A DNA stretch of 8,478 nt from positions 1 to 8,478 of the forward strand of contig JADLDX010000304.1 in assembly GCA_020846515.1 (NCBI GenBank), written 5' to 3'. A program made the position numbers and the translations under genes. A model generated the notes under the pieces. It was not told the origin of the DNA, searched no databases, and worked only from the letters and a program-made list of their open reading frames with translations. Of this stretch, positions 1 to 6,845 are shown in pieces (the first letter of the stretch is position 1; each line of letters opens with the position of its first letter). This DNA comes from Pirellulaceae bacterium (lineage in GTDB: Bacteria; Planctomycetota; Planctomycetia; Pirellulales; Pirellulaceae).

Positions 1-903
1 CGTATCAAGGCACTCAACACGCGAGCCGTTTCTGAGAACCTGGTGGAAAGCGAATTGTTCGGCCATGTTAAGGGCGCCTACACCGATGCTGTCAGCGATC
101 GAGTAGGCGCGTTCGAATACGCCAACGGCGGTACGCTGTTCCTGGACGAAGTTGGCGATATGCCGATGAGCACCCAGATTAAACTGCTGCGAGTGCTGGA
201 AGAACACAAGATCACGCGAGTTGGCGACAACAAAGCCATCAAGGTCAATGTGCGATTGCTCAGCGCTACCAATCGCCCATTGGAGCAATTGGTCGATCAA
301 GGTTTGTTTCGTAACGATCTATTCTATCGATTGAAGGTAGTGACCATTCACTTGCCGCCACTGCGCGAGCGACGTGACGATATCGTGCCGTTGATGGATC
401 ATTTCAAGAAACAGTTTTTGCGTCGCCACGGCAAACCCCTAGCCAGTTTCGCGCCGGCCGTCACCAAACGATTTTTCAGTTACAACTGGCCAGGGAACAT
501 TCGACAACTTCGGAACTTTGTCGAGACCATGGTCGTGTTAGACACTGACCGCGTGCTGGATTTGGACGACCTGCCGCCCGAGTTAATGGAAGAGGGCGAT
601 CCGCTCTTGTCAGTCCGGCCTGCATCAACGGAACGACCGGCCAGTTCCACGGTCTCAAGCGGCCCCGTAGCCAACGCTGAACCAGGCGGCGGTCAATCGC
701 ACTTAATTGGTCAGAGCATGGAAACGATCGAACGCTGGGCCATCGAAGAGACGCTCAAGTTAACCGCCGGCAACCGCGAGGAAGCTGCCAAAATTCTGGC
801 GATCGGCGCACGCACGCTGTATCGCAAATTGGACAAATATCGGCACGACGATCAACCGACCGGCACTGTCTCGGATTCGTCGGTCGAACCAGAGGATGAT
901 TGA
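1..903 (+). CDS. Sigma-54-dependent transcriptional activator, C-terminal part (AAA+ and Fis-type HTH); 5' truncated by window edge
   Basis: The frame is open from base 1, so the N-terminus, with any receiver or sensor domain and Walker A, lies outside the window. What remains is the AAA+ domain of an NtrC-type enhancer-binding protein, which hydrolyses ATP to remodel the RNA polymerase-sigma-54 closed complex. In order one sees ESELFGH followed by the sigma-54 contact loop, here GAYTDA (73-90) rather than GAFTGA. Next come Walker B with LDE (Asp at 145-147), sensor I (SATNR), the arginine-finger segment FRNDLFYRL (Arg codons 310-312 and 328-330) and sensor II as WPGNIRQL (487-510). A Pro/Ser-rich linker of about 50 residues leads to a Fis-type helix-turn-helix (about 718-837, with GNREEAAKIL and ARTLYRKL), the DNA-binding end. 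The target promoters cannot be told from this window. The stop codon is 5 bases before the preferred mutL start, so the two are probably co-transcribed. The family call is firm; the identity of the signal is unknown. Confidence 0.95.
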   Translation, partial: RIKALNTRAVSENLVESELFGHVKGAYTDAVSDRVGAFEYANGGTLFLDEVGDMPMSTQIKLLRVLEEHKITRVGDNKAIKVNVRLLSATNRPLEQLVDQGLFRNDLFYRLKVVTIHLPPLRERRDDIVPLMDHFKKQFLRRHGKPLASFAPAVTKRFFSYNWPGNIRQLRNFVETMVVLDTDRVLDLDDLPPELMEEGDPLLSVRPASTERPASSTVSSGPVANAEPGGGQSHLIGQSMETIERWAIEETLKLTAGNREEAAKILAIGARTLYRKLDKYRHDDQPTGTVSDSSVEPEDD

Positions 904-908
904 GCAAT

Positions 909-3008
909 ATGCCCACAATTCGACAGCTTTCTACCAGCATTATCAACAAAATCGCCGCTGGCGAAGTCATCGAGCGTCCGGCCAGCGTGGTCAAGGAACT
1001 GCTGGAAAATAGCATTGATGCCAAAGCCACACGCATAGAGTTAACAATTGAAAGCGGTGGCCTGGACTTGATTCGTGTGAGCGACAATGGCTGTGGCATC
1101 GATGCGGCCGATCTACCGCTGGCCATCGCTAGTAACGCCACCAGCAAACTCCAAACGGCCGACGATCTGTTTGATGTGCACTCCTTGGGCTTTCGTGGTG
1201 AAGCGCTCGCTTCAATTGCGGAGGTCAGCCACTTGATGCTGCGCAGTCGTGTGGCCACCGAACAAGCCGGCGCCGAATTGCAAGTTCGCGGTGGCGTCTC
1301 TGACCCGGTCGTTCCGGCCGCGGCCGCAGTTGGCACGGTGATGGAAGTACGACATCTGTTTTTCAACACTCCGGTCCGACGCAAGTTTCTGCGAGCCCCC
1401 CAAACCGAAGCCAGTCATGTCGTCGAGGCCTTCACCCGCATCGCATTGGCCTATCCCCAAGTCCACATGACCTTGCAGAGCGGTACGCGTCAGCTGTTCG
1501 ATCTGCCCAGCACGCACAATATGGTCGAACGCATTGCGAAATTCTTCGGCCACGAGATTGCTGATTCACTGATCTCGGTTGAAAGTCAACACGAAGAAAT
1601 TCGCCTGCATGGCTTTGTTACCGATCCAGCGGTCAGCCGCGGTAACAATCGCATGCAGTACCTGTTCTTGAATGGACGCCATATCCGCGACCGTTCGTTA
1701 CAACATGCGTTGGGCGAAGCCTACCGGGGATTGTTAATGGTCGGTCGTTTTCCGGTTTGCTTTCTCCATTTGGATATGCCTGCCCAACTGGTGGACGTGA
1801 ATGTTCACCCAACCAAGTTGGAGGTACGCTTTCAAGAAGGTGGCAAGATCTATTCGCAGATGTTGCAGACGTTGCGTCATCGGTTCCTGTCGACCGATCT
1901 GACCGCTCGCGTTCGAAACGCCGATCTACAGCGTTCGTCACCAACACCCGCCAGCGATTCATCGGGCTCGATCGATGCCAGTTACGCGCCGCCGTCCAGC
2001 CGCGACGACGAGCGATGGCAAGCCCATGCCGACCGTATGACGGCTGGCTCGGCCAATGCGAACAATCTGCCACTGCCGGTCACCGGTCGATTACCACTTT
2101 CTGCTAACGTCCCTGAATTTCGCGCTTTTTCGACGACCAATCCGCTACCTTCAACTTTGGCTAGTTCACTTGGCCCTGCCTCGGCCTGGCCACCCAACCC
2201 AGCGGGCGTCGCCACTGGCTCTGCCCAGGCCCTCGCCCACACTCAGTTGCCTAATGCGCAGTTGCCCAATGCCCAGTTGTCTGGTCCGCAATTGTCCAGC
2301 GTCCAGTTATCCGGTGCAGCATCGGCGCCTTGGCCGGTCGGCGCGGCCGGCCACAGCGAGACGCCCTGGACGGGGCAACCCAGTTCAAACGACCAGACCA
2401 TGCGCGTGGACCCGGCGCATACCACACACGCAGCTGCCAGTCACTTGGGCTTTCAAATTCACAATCGCTATTTGATCACGCAGGATGACCAAGGCATGGT
2501 GGTCGTCGATCAACATGCTTTGCATGAGCGTATTTTGTATGAGCAGTTGCGCAAGAAATTGGACGAGGGCCAGTTGGAGAGTCAGCAACTGTTGGTACCA
2601 GAGCCACTGGACCTGACGCCCGCCGAGGCGGCCGCCGCTTTGGATTGCCGCGAACTATTGGCCAAGATCGGTATCAACGTAGAACCGTTTGGCGGCGACA
2701 CAATCTTGATGACATCGTATCCCGCCATGCTCGCCAACCTGCGTCCCGCTGAGATGCTCCGACAAGTCTTGCAGCCCCTGATGGACGGCGGCAAGGAGCC
2801 CAGCGCTCGTGATCTTCTGGATGATCTATTGAACATGATTGCTTGCAAGGCAGCGATTAAGGCCGGGGATAAGTTATCGCCCGAAGAGATTACCGCCTTG
2901 TTGGAACAACGGTATCACTACCAAGATACCCATCATTGTCCTCATGGCCGCCCCACTGCCCTGTTCTTTAGTCGCGAGCAGTTGGATAAGATGTTCAAAC
3001 GTACATGA
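909..3008 (+). CDS. mutL: DNA mismatch repair protein MutL, endonuclease type
   Basis: MutL couples MutS mismatch recognition to strand incision. At 699 residues it carries the full GHKL ATPase: ELLENSIDA (Asn34), DNGCGI (59-64), GFRGEAL (94-100) and FNTPVRRKF. The S5-like transducer follows, with VDVNVHPTK ending at Lys303, which matches the lysine that contacts ATP in the family. A linker of about 180 residues, rich in Ser/Pro/Ala, holds five QLxxx pentapeptides (446-470). The C-terminal domain starts near residue 510 and has the metal-binding endonuclease motif DQHALHERILYE (534-545), an exact match to DQHA(X)2E(X)4E. It also has the accessory ACK (Cys646) and CPHGRP (from Cys677) motifs. 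So this MutL should nick DNA itself, as in bacteria lacking MutH. I chose ATG 909 because MPTIRQL aligns with the usual MutL N-terminus. A TTG at 900, overlapping the upstream stop, is the alternative; AGAGG at 891-895 is better spaced for that TTG. A helicase gene follows. Confidence 0.97.
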   Translation: MPTIRQLSTSIINKIAAGEVIERPASVVKELLENSIDAKATRIELTIESGGLDLIRVSDNGCGIDAADLPLAIASNATSKLQTADDLFDVHSLGFRGEALASIAEVSHLMLRSRVATEQAGAELQVRGGVSDPVVPAAAAVGTVMEVRHLFFNTPVRRKFLRAPQTEASHVVEAFTRIALAYPQVHMTLQSGTRQLFDLPSTHNMVERIAKFFGHEIADSLISVESQHEEIRLHGFVTDPAVSRGNNRMQYLFLNGRHIRDRSLQHALGEAYRGLLMVGRFPVCFLHLDMPAQLVDVNVHPTKLEVRFQEGGKIYSQMLQTLRHRFLSTDLTARVRNADLQRSSPTPASDSSGSIDASYAPPSSRDDERWQAHADRMTAGSANANNLPLPVTGRLPLSANVPEFRAFSTTNPLPSTLASSLGPASAWPPNPAGVATGSAQALAHTQLPNAQLPNAQLSGPQLSSVQLSGAASAPWPVGAAGHSETPWTGQPSSNDQTMRVDPAHTTHAAASHLGFQIHNRYLITQDDQGMVVVDQHALHERILYEQLRKKLDEGQLESQQLLVPEPLDLTPAEAAAALDCRELLAKIGINVEPFGGDTILMTSYPAMLANLRPAEMLRQVLQPLMDGGKEPSARDLLDDLLNMIACKAAIKAGDKLSPEEITALLEQRYHYQDTHHCPHGRPTALFFSREQLDKMFKRT
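2244..2318 (+). repeat. In-frame 15-bp tandem repeat, five units, in the mutL linker
   Basis: Five consecutive 15-base units begin CAGTTG, CAGTTG, CAGTTG, CAATTG and CAGTTA. They encode QLPNA, QLPNA, QLSGP, QLSSV and QLSGA. The first two units are nearly identical at the base level, and the later ones have drifted mainly after the QL codons. The array lies between the ATPase and endonuclease domains, where a flexible linker tolerates length change. Because the unit is a multiple of three, gain or loss of a unit would keep the frame. Confidence 0.85.
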
Positions 3009-3048
3009 TTTATCCGCCTTTGGCCGTTAGTGTTTAGTAACCAACCAA

Positions 3049-3052
3049 AAGG
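3049..3052 (+). promoter_or_regulatory. Ribosome binding site that supports the TTG start of the helicase gene
   Basis: AAGG (within CCAAAAGG) sits 8 bases before TTG 3061. The frame has a stop at 3028-3030 and no ATG or GTG between that stop and 3061. This site and its spacing are the main reason for choosing the TTG. Confidence 0.6.
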
Positions 3053-3060
3053 TCCGGTCT

Positions 3061-5232
3061 TTGTCGCTGGATGTAGATTCAATCCTTGGCCCGGCCGGTA
3101 GCATCGCCAGGCGATTGGGAAATTATGAGAATCGTCCTGAGCAATTGGCGTTGGCTCATGAGGTGGCCGCTGCGCTGCGCGATGGCAAGCATCTGATTGC
3201 CGAAGCTGGTACTGGAGTTGGGAAAAGCTTTGCATATTTGGTTCCGGCCATCTTGCATGCGACGGCAGACCAACGTGAAGACGGCGATGCACCAAGCTCT
3301 CCAGGGTCTCCCGCTTCGCCCGAGGACGATAGCGACTCTGAAAAACGCGAGCAGCCCCAACGCAAGTCCAAACGTGTGGTGGTTAGCACACACACCATTG
3401 CGTTGCAGGAGCAGTTGATCGGTAAAGACCTGCCACTGCTTAACAGCGTCATCCCGCGCGAGTTCATATCGGTGTTGGTTAAAGGGCGTGGCAATTACCT
3501 GAGCCGGCGACGATATCAACTGGCTCGCCTGCGCGCTTCAGCCCTGCTAAACGATTCGGAGGTCGAGCAGCTGCGCACGATGGACAAGTGGCTGGAAACC
3601 ACCAGCGACGGTTCGCTCAGTTCGCTTCCCTTTCGTCCGTCCAGTTCCTTGTGGGACGAAGTGGCCAGCGACAGTCAAAACTGTTTGGGTCGCAAATGCC
3701 CGACCCACAATAAGTGCTTCTACTACCAAGCGCGCAATCGTGTCTCCGGAGCGCACATCCTGGTGGTCAACCACGCTTTATTCTTCAGTGATTTAGCTGT
3801 TCGACAATCGACTGGCTTTGGGATTTTGCCGGAATACGATGCAGCGATCTTGGATGAATGCCACACCATTGAAAGCGTAGCCAGCGATTATCTGGGTATC
3901 AAAGTCACCAATGGCCAGATCGTGTACGCGCTCAACAAGCTATACAATCCGGCGACCGGTAAAGGCCTGTTGATCGCGCTGGATTTGAAACGCCTGGCGG
4001 AGAAAGTGGGGCAAATTCACATCGCCACTGATCAAATGGCTTTTGACTTGGATCAGTGGATGGGCCCTGATGCCTCGATTACGACACGACGCGTACGTGC
4101 GCGGCTAACCATCCCGAATTTTGTATCCGAGATGTTAACTGACTTGAGTCGGACGCTAGGCGGCATCGCGGAGAAATCCGAAGATCCCTCGCGAAGAGCC
4201 GAATTGGGTGGTCTGGCTAGTCGCCTGGAGGCACTCGGAATGCAACTGACTAGTTGGCTGAGCTTTGGCGACGAAGAGATGGTCTACTGGGCTGAGCGCA
4301 CATTGACGCGGCGTGGCGATCTGAGAGTGGAGATGCATGCCGCACCGATCGATATCAGTCATCACTTGCGCGAGAAGTTGTTTCAGACTGTGCCTAGCGT
4401 CATCATGACCAGCGCCACCATCAGTATCGGTGGCCAGACCAGATTGCCAACCAGTCAACCAACTGCGTCCCAGAAAACTTCCAACAGCGCGTCTCGAAGT
4501 GCGTCCCAGCCTGTGAGCTTGCCAACAAGTGGCAGCAAACGCGGCCAGCCGCATGGCTTTGAATTTTTTCAATCGCGCATCGGTGCCACGGGTAGTCGCA
4601 CACTTCGACTGGGCAGTCCATTCGATTATGAGAAGCAAGCCGAGATAATCGTCTTGCCGGGCGTGCCGGACCCGTCGCTGAAGCGACTGGAGTATGAGCA
4701 ATGTTTACCAGACTTGATCAAGCGATATATCAGCCGTACTGATGGGCATGCCTTTGTTCTGTTTACCAGCCATGGGCTACTGCGCAAAATGGCTCAACAA
4801 CTCAGCGGTTGGTTCGCCGAGCACAATTTGCAGTTGTTTAGCCAGGCGGACGGAGCGCCGCGCACCCAATTGCTAGATCATTTCCGACGCACGCCTCGTT
4901 CGGCCCTGTTCGGTACGGACAGTTTCTGGCAAGGAGTCGACGTGCCAGGCGATGCGCTGCGAAATGTGATCATAACCAAGCTACCATTCAGCGTACCGGA
5001 TCACCCGCTGTTGGAAGCCCGACTGGATGCGATTCGTGACGCGGGCGGAAATCCATTTCGCGACTATCAAATTCCTGAGGCAGTGATCAAACTCAGACAA
5101 GGCTTTGGGCGGCTGATTCGCACGGCCAGCGACTCAGGCATCGTGGTGATACTGGACTCACGCATCGTCAGTAAACCCTACGGCCGCGTGTTCTTGGACT
5201 CACTGCCCCCCTGCCCTGTCATCCGAGAATAG
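3061..5232 (+). CDS. dinG: DinG/XPD-like ATP-dependent DNA helicase (superfamily 2)
   Basis: This 723-residue protein belongs to the DinG/YoaA/XPD group of 5'-3' helicases that act in DNA repair and in removal of R-loops and unusual DNA structures. Motif I is EAGTGVGKS (48-56). Motif II is DECH (265-268) in place of DEAH. Motif III is TSATI (450-454), and motif VI is QGFGRLIR (680-687) preceded by GTDSFWQGVDVPG. Three cysteines, 208, 213 and 219 (CLGRKCPTHNKC), form the distal part of the family's iron-sulphur site. The usual first cysteine, just after KGRxNYL, is Ser148 here. Two insertions look disordered: an acidic Ser/Pro stretch after motif I (about 75-107) and a Ser/Thr/Gln-rich stretch after motif III (about 457-498). 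The start is TTG, with AAGG 8 bases upstream and no ATG available. Placement 52 bases after mutL suggests a shared repair role. The fold is certain; DinG as opposed to another XPD-like paralogue is likely but not proven. Confidence 0.9.
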   Translation: MSLDVDSILGPAGSIARRLGNYENRPEQLALAHEVAAALRDGKHLIAEAGTGVGKSFAYLVPAILHATADQREDGDAPSSPGSPASPEDDSDSEKREQPQRKSKRVVVSTHTIALQEQLIGKDLPLLNSVIPREFISVLVKGRGNYLSRRRYQLARLRASALLNDSEVEQLRTMDKWLETTSDGSLSSLPFRPSSSLWDEVASDSQNCLGRKCPTHNKCFYYQARNRVSGAHILVVNHALFFSDLAVRQSTGFGILPEYDAAILDECHTIESVASDYLGIKVTNGQIVYALNKLYNPATGKGLLIALDLKRLAEKVGQIHIATDQMAFDLDQWMGPDASITTRRVRARLTIPNFVSEMLTDLSRTLGGIAEKSEDPSRRAELGGLASRLEALGMQLTSWLSFGDEEMVYWAERTLTRRGDLRVEMHAAPIDISHHLREKLFQTVPSVIMTSATISIGGQTRLPTSQPTASQKTSNSASRSASQPVSLPTSGSKRGQPHGFEFFQSRIGATGSRTLRLGSPFDYEKQAEIIVLPGVPDPSLKRLEYEQCLPDLIKRYISRTDGHAFVLFTSHGLLRKMAQQLSGWFAEHNLQLFSQADGAPRTQLLDHFRRTPRSALFGTDSFWQGVDVPGDALRNVIITKLPFSVPDHPLLEARLDAIRDAGGNPFRDYQIPEAVIKLRQGFGRLIRTASDSGIVVILDSRIVSKPYGRVFLDSLPPCPVIRE

Positions 5233-5251
5233 CCCGGTCTTCCGAGAATAG
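5222..5251. repeat. Two 11-bp direct repeats at the helicase gene stop
   Basis: TCCGAGAATAG occurs at 5222-5232, where its last three bases are the stop codon of the helicase gene, and again at 5241-5251. The two copies start 19 bases apart. No open frame or strong dyad goes with them. They could be a small duplication at the gene end or chance; no function is assigned. Confidence 0.6.
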
Positions 5252-5329
5252 GCCTGCAATTGAGGCGTTTGCTTCTCTTGGGCGAGTTGTTGGCTTATGA
5301 TGGTGCCGAGCCCAGACATCAGACTCCAA

Positions 5330-5360
5330 ACTCAAGACTCCTGCCCCCTGACTCAAGACT
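5330..5360. repeat. Short direct repeats (ACTCAAGACT) in the spacer before the unknown gene
   Basis: ACTCAAGACT is present at 5330-5339 and 5351-5360, 21 bases apart, within a pyrimidine-rich stretch where GACTC/AGACT words recur (also around 5320 and 5361). The 149-base spacer 5233-5381 otherwise shows no gene and no convincing terminator. The repeats lie just 5' of the start codon at 5382, so they could affect its expression, but nothing in the sequence proves this. Confidence 0.5.
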
Positions 5361-5381
5361 GACTCTACGAGAACCCACTTC

Positions 5382-6155
5382 ATGGCGGCACGCATACCGT
5401 TTATTCTTTCGCAACCTGCACGGCGAGATGCAACTGCAGTTGAGCTAATCGAGAATATCGTCGCAGCAGCTTTGCTATTGCCTAAATTGGACGCCAATTT
5501 GGTAGGGGACATCAGCACGATCGAGCCGGGCAGCACAGATCACTTGTGTTTGCAGGGTCATATGCGCGATGTCATTCTGGCCAGTTTTTTAGAAATGGAT
5601 GTGGCCGCGGCGGCCTGGCAACGTCTTGGTCAAGCTGGTCATTTTGTTGATTGCCTGCGGAGCCCAGCCGAGATTCGCGCCGAGTCAACTTCCGTACAAG
5701 GGCAGCGACGCATTTTTTACTTTCAGTTGACCATGAACATGCGCATCGCGAATTTGCTGGATCAATGTCAGGCGCTGGTCGCCGCACAGGCCGTGCAACT
5801 GGTCTCCCTGCAATTGGGGCCCGGCAAGCCTGGTGTCAGCATGCCGCAAACCACTAACCTCTCATCAACGCTCGCTTCAACACCCTCAACCCTGCGACCA
5901 GCCCCAGGCGGTGCGTCGCCCACCAGTGACGATCAGGGTCAAGCGGAACGCCCCATGCTGGCGAAATTGCCGATCATCGCTGGTGCGATGCCGATAAATA
6001 GCACACCGAAAAACGGTACATCGTCGATGCAGTCGACCAGGCTCGGTGATGGGGCCTACCCATCGACACCTCTGGCCGCATCTTCGCTGGAAGAAAACGT
6101 CGACTGGAGCAGCGTGGATAAACTAGTTGATGACTTGGACGCTCTCGATCTTTAG
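5382..6155 (+). CDS. Uncharacterised 257-residue protein with helical N-terminal half and acidic C-terminal tail
   Basis: I do not recognise this protein. ATG 5382 is the only ATG/GTG/TTG start near the beginning of the frame, which has a stop at 5349-5351. A weak ACGAGA lies 8 bases upstream. No signal peptide or clear membrane segment is visible. Residues 1-150 look globular and mainly helical, with hydrophobic segments such as VELIENIVAAALLLPKL and RIANLLDQCQALVAAQAV, and an aromatic strand-like RRIFYFQLTM between. Residues about 155-235 are a Pro/Ser/Thr-rich linker. The last 20 or so residues (from SLEENVDWSSVDKLVDDL) form an acidic amphipathic segment that looks like a docking peptide. 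The gene ends 7 bases before the histidine kinase start, and its stop overlaps the kinase ribosome binding site, so the two should be translated together. From that context I infer that it may sense or regulate for the kinase; no catalytic motif supports a more specific role. Confidence 0.85.
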   Translation: MAARIPFILSQPARRDATAVELIENIVAAALLLPKLDANLVGDISTIEPGSTDHLCLQGHMRDVILASFLEMDVAAAAWQRLGQAGHFVDCLRSPAEIRAESTSVQGQRRIFYFQLTMNMRIANLLDQCQALVAAQAVQLVSLQLGPGKPGVSMPQTTNLSSTLASTPSTLRPAPGGASPTSDDQGQAERPMLAKLPIIAGAMPINSTPKNGTSSMQSTRLGDGAYPSTPLAASSLEENVDWSSVDKLVDDLDALDL

Positions 6156-6157
6156 GA
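6154..6157 (+). promoter_or_regulatory. Ribosome binding site of the histidine kinase, overlapping the upstream stop codon
   Basis: AGGA begins in the TAG stop of the preceding gene (6153-6155) and lies 5 bases before ATG 6163. It decides this start over in-frame upstream candidates around 6127, which would extend into the preceding gene. The layout points to translational coupling. Confidence 0.65.
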
Positions 6158-6162
6158 ATCCC

Positions 6163-6789
6163 ATGACCCAGCCGCGTTGGATCGCCTATGAATTGCATGA
6201 TGGATTGATGCAATGGGTTATCGGAGCACGCATGCATATGGCGGCTCTGGTCGCCGCTGTGAAGGAGCAGCGACCAATCGACAATCTTGATTCTAACCTT
6301 TCGCAAATACTGGCCTATTTGAACCAAGCCACCGAAGAGGGGCGGCACCTGATTCGTTTCGTGGAAGGGCTCGAATCGGATGAGCAGGCCAACGTCGTCG
6401 CAGCCCTAGAGGGTACCGCAGAAATACTTTCGCGCAAGACGCACGATGGCAAACCTCAAGTTAGCGTTCATTTGCCTCAGCCCGGCTGGCCCGAGTTGGA
6501 ACCAGCCCTGGCCTGGTCGGTGGTTAGAATTGTCCAGCAAGCTGCCATGAATGCGGTGCGGCACAGCGGTGCGGAAGAGGTATCCATTAATATGGGCTGG
6601 ACCTCGGATGCAAGTCAGATGCACGTTGTAGTCAGCGATAATGGCCAAGGCTTTGACCCCGCTGCCCAGTATCCGGGCCATTTTGGTCTCAAGAGCATGC
6701 GTCAGCGGTCCCGCGAAGCCGGCTTGAATCTGGAAATTAAATCTTCGCCCACGGGCACCGACGTCCACCTGACGATCCCGCCCCCGTGA
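6163..6789 (+). CDS. Minimal soluble histidine kinase, HisKA_3 (NarX/DegS-like) family
   Basis: The 208-residue product is a bare kinase core. The phospho-acceptor motif YELHDGLMQ begins at residue 9, with His12. The HDxxxQ arrangement (His12, Asp13, Gln17) matches the pattern tied to phosphatase activity in HisKA_3 kinases, so both kinase and phosphatase activity are possible. The dimerisation helices run to about residue 85. The GHKL ATPase domain follows: N-box NAVRHSGA (Asn130), G1 box DNGQGFD (from Asp159), the glycine loop GHFGLKSMRQR and a final GTDVHLTIP. There is no signal peptide, membrane segment, PAS, GAF or HAMP domain, so any input must come from a partner, perhaps the unknown protein encoded 7 bases upstream. 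No response regulator lies in the window. ATG 6163 was chosen from its AGGA site and because the family motif starts straight after it. The DNA-facing output is unknown. Confidence 0.9.
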   Translation: MTQPRWIAYELHDGLMQWVIGARMHMAALVAAVKEQRPIDNLDSNLSQILAYLNQATEEGRHLIRFVEGLESDEQANVVAALEGTAEILSRKTHDGKPQVSVHLPQPGWPELEPALAWSVVRIVQQAAMNAVRHSGAEEVSINMGWTSDASQMHVVVSDNGQGFDPAAQYPGHFGLKSMRQRSREAGLNLEIKSSPTGTDVHLTIPPP

Positions 6790-6826
6790 CGGTTGGTGAC
6801 CGGGCCAGGTGGTAATGCACTGCCTG
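6790..6826 (+). terminator. Two small hairpins after the histidine kinase gene; weak terminator candidate
   Basis: CGGT/ACCG (6790-6802, loop of 5) is followed by an imperfect 8-bp stem, CAGGTGGT with ACTGCCTG (6806-6826), with two G-U pairs and a 5-base loop. There is no T-run after either stem, so intrinsic termination is doubtful. Position, between a gene end and the next promoter, is the only other support. Confidence 0.25.
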
Positions 6827-6845
6827 ACTGCCGCTTAAAGTGCCG

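Noticed and set aside
755..1384. Minus-strand open frame of 209 codons opposite the start of mutL
   Set aside because: It lies fully antisense to the highly conserved MutL ATPase domain and the end of the activator; its Ser/Arg-rich composition is that of a shadow frame and it shows no domain.
1757..2475. Plus-strand overlapping frames of 116 and 139 codons inside mutL
   Set aside because: They cover the mutL transducer and low-constraint linker in another frame, and their Pro/Arg/Ser-rich sequence has no family resemblance.
4156..4701. Minus-strand open frame of 181 codons inside the helicase gene
   Set aside because: Antisense to the helicase core, with no recognisable domain and a composition typical of reverse-frame translation.
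5269..5301. Possible promoter TTGCTT ... TATGAT before the unknown gene
   Set aside because: The TATGAT word (5296-5301) is good, but the spacing to TTGCTT is 21 bases, too long for a standard promoter, and no better -35 word is present.
5219..5536. Minus-strand frame of 105 codons across the spacer and the start of the unknown gene
   Set aside because: It overlaps the better supported plus-strand gene, has no ribosome binding site that stands out and no recognisable motif.
6127..6162. Longer N-terminus for the histidine kinase from an upstream in-frame start
   Set aside because: It would overlap the coding end of the preceding gene by 29 bases and has no good ribosome binding site, whereas ATG 6163 has AGGA at the right distance.
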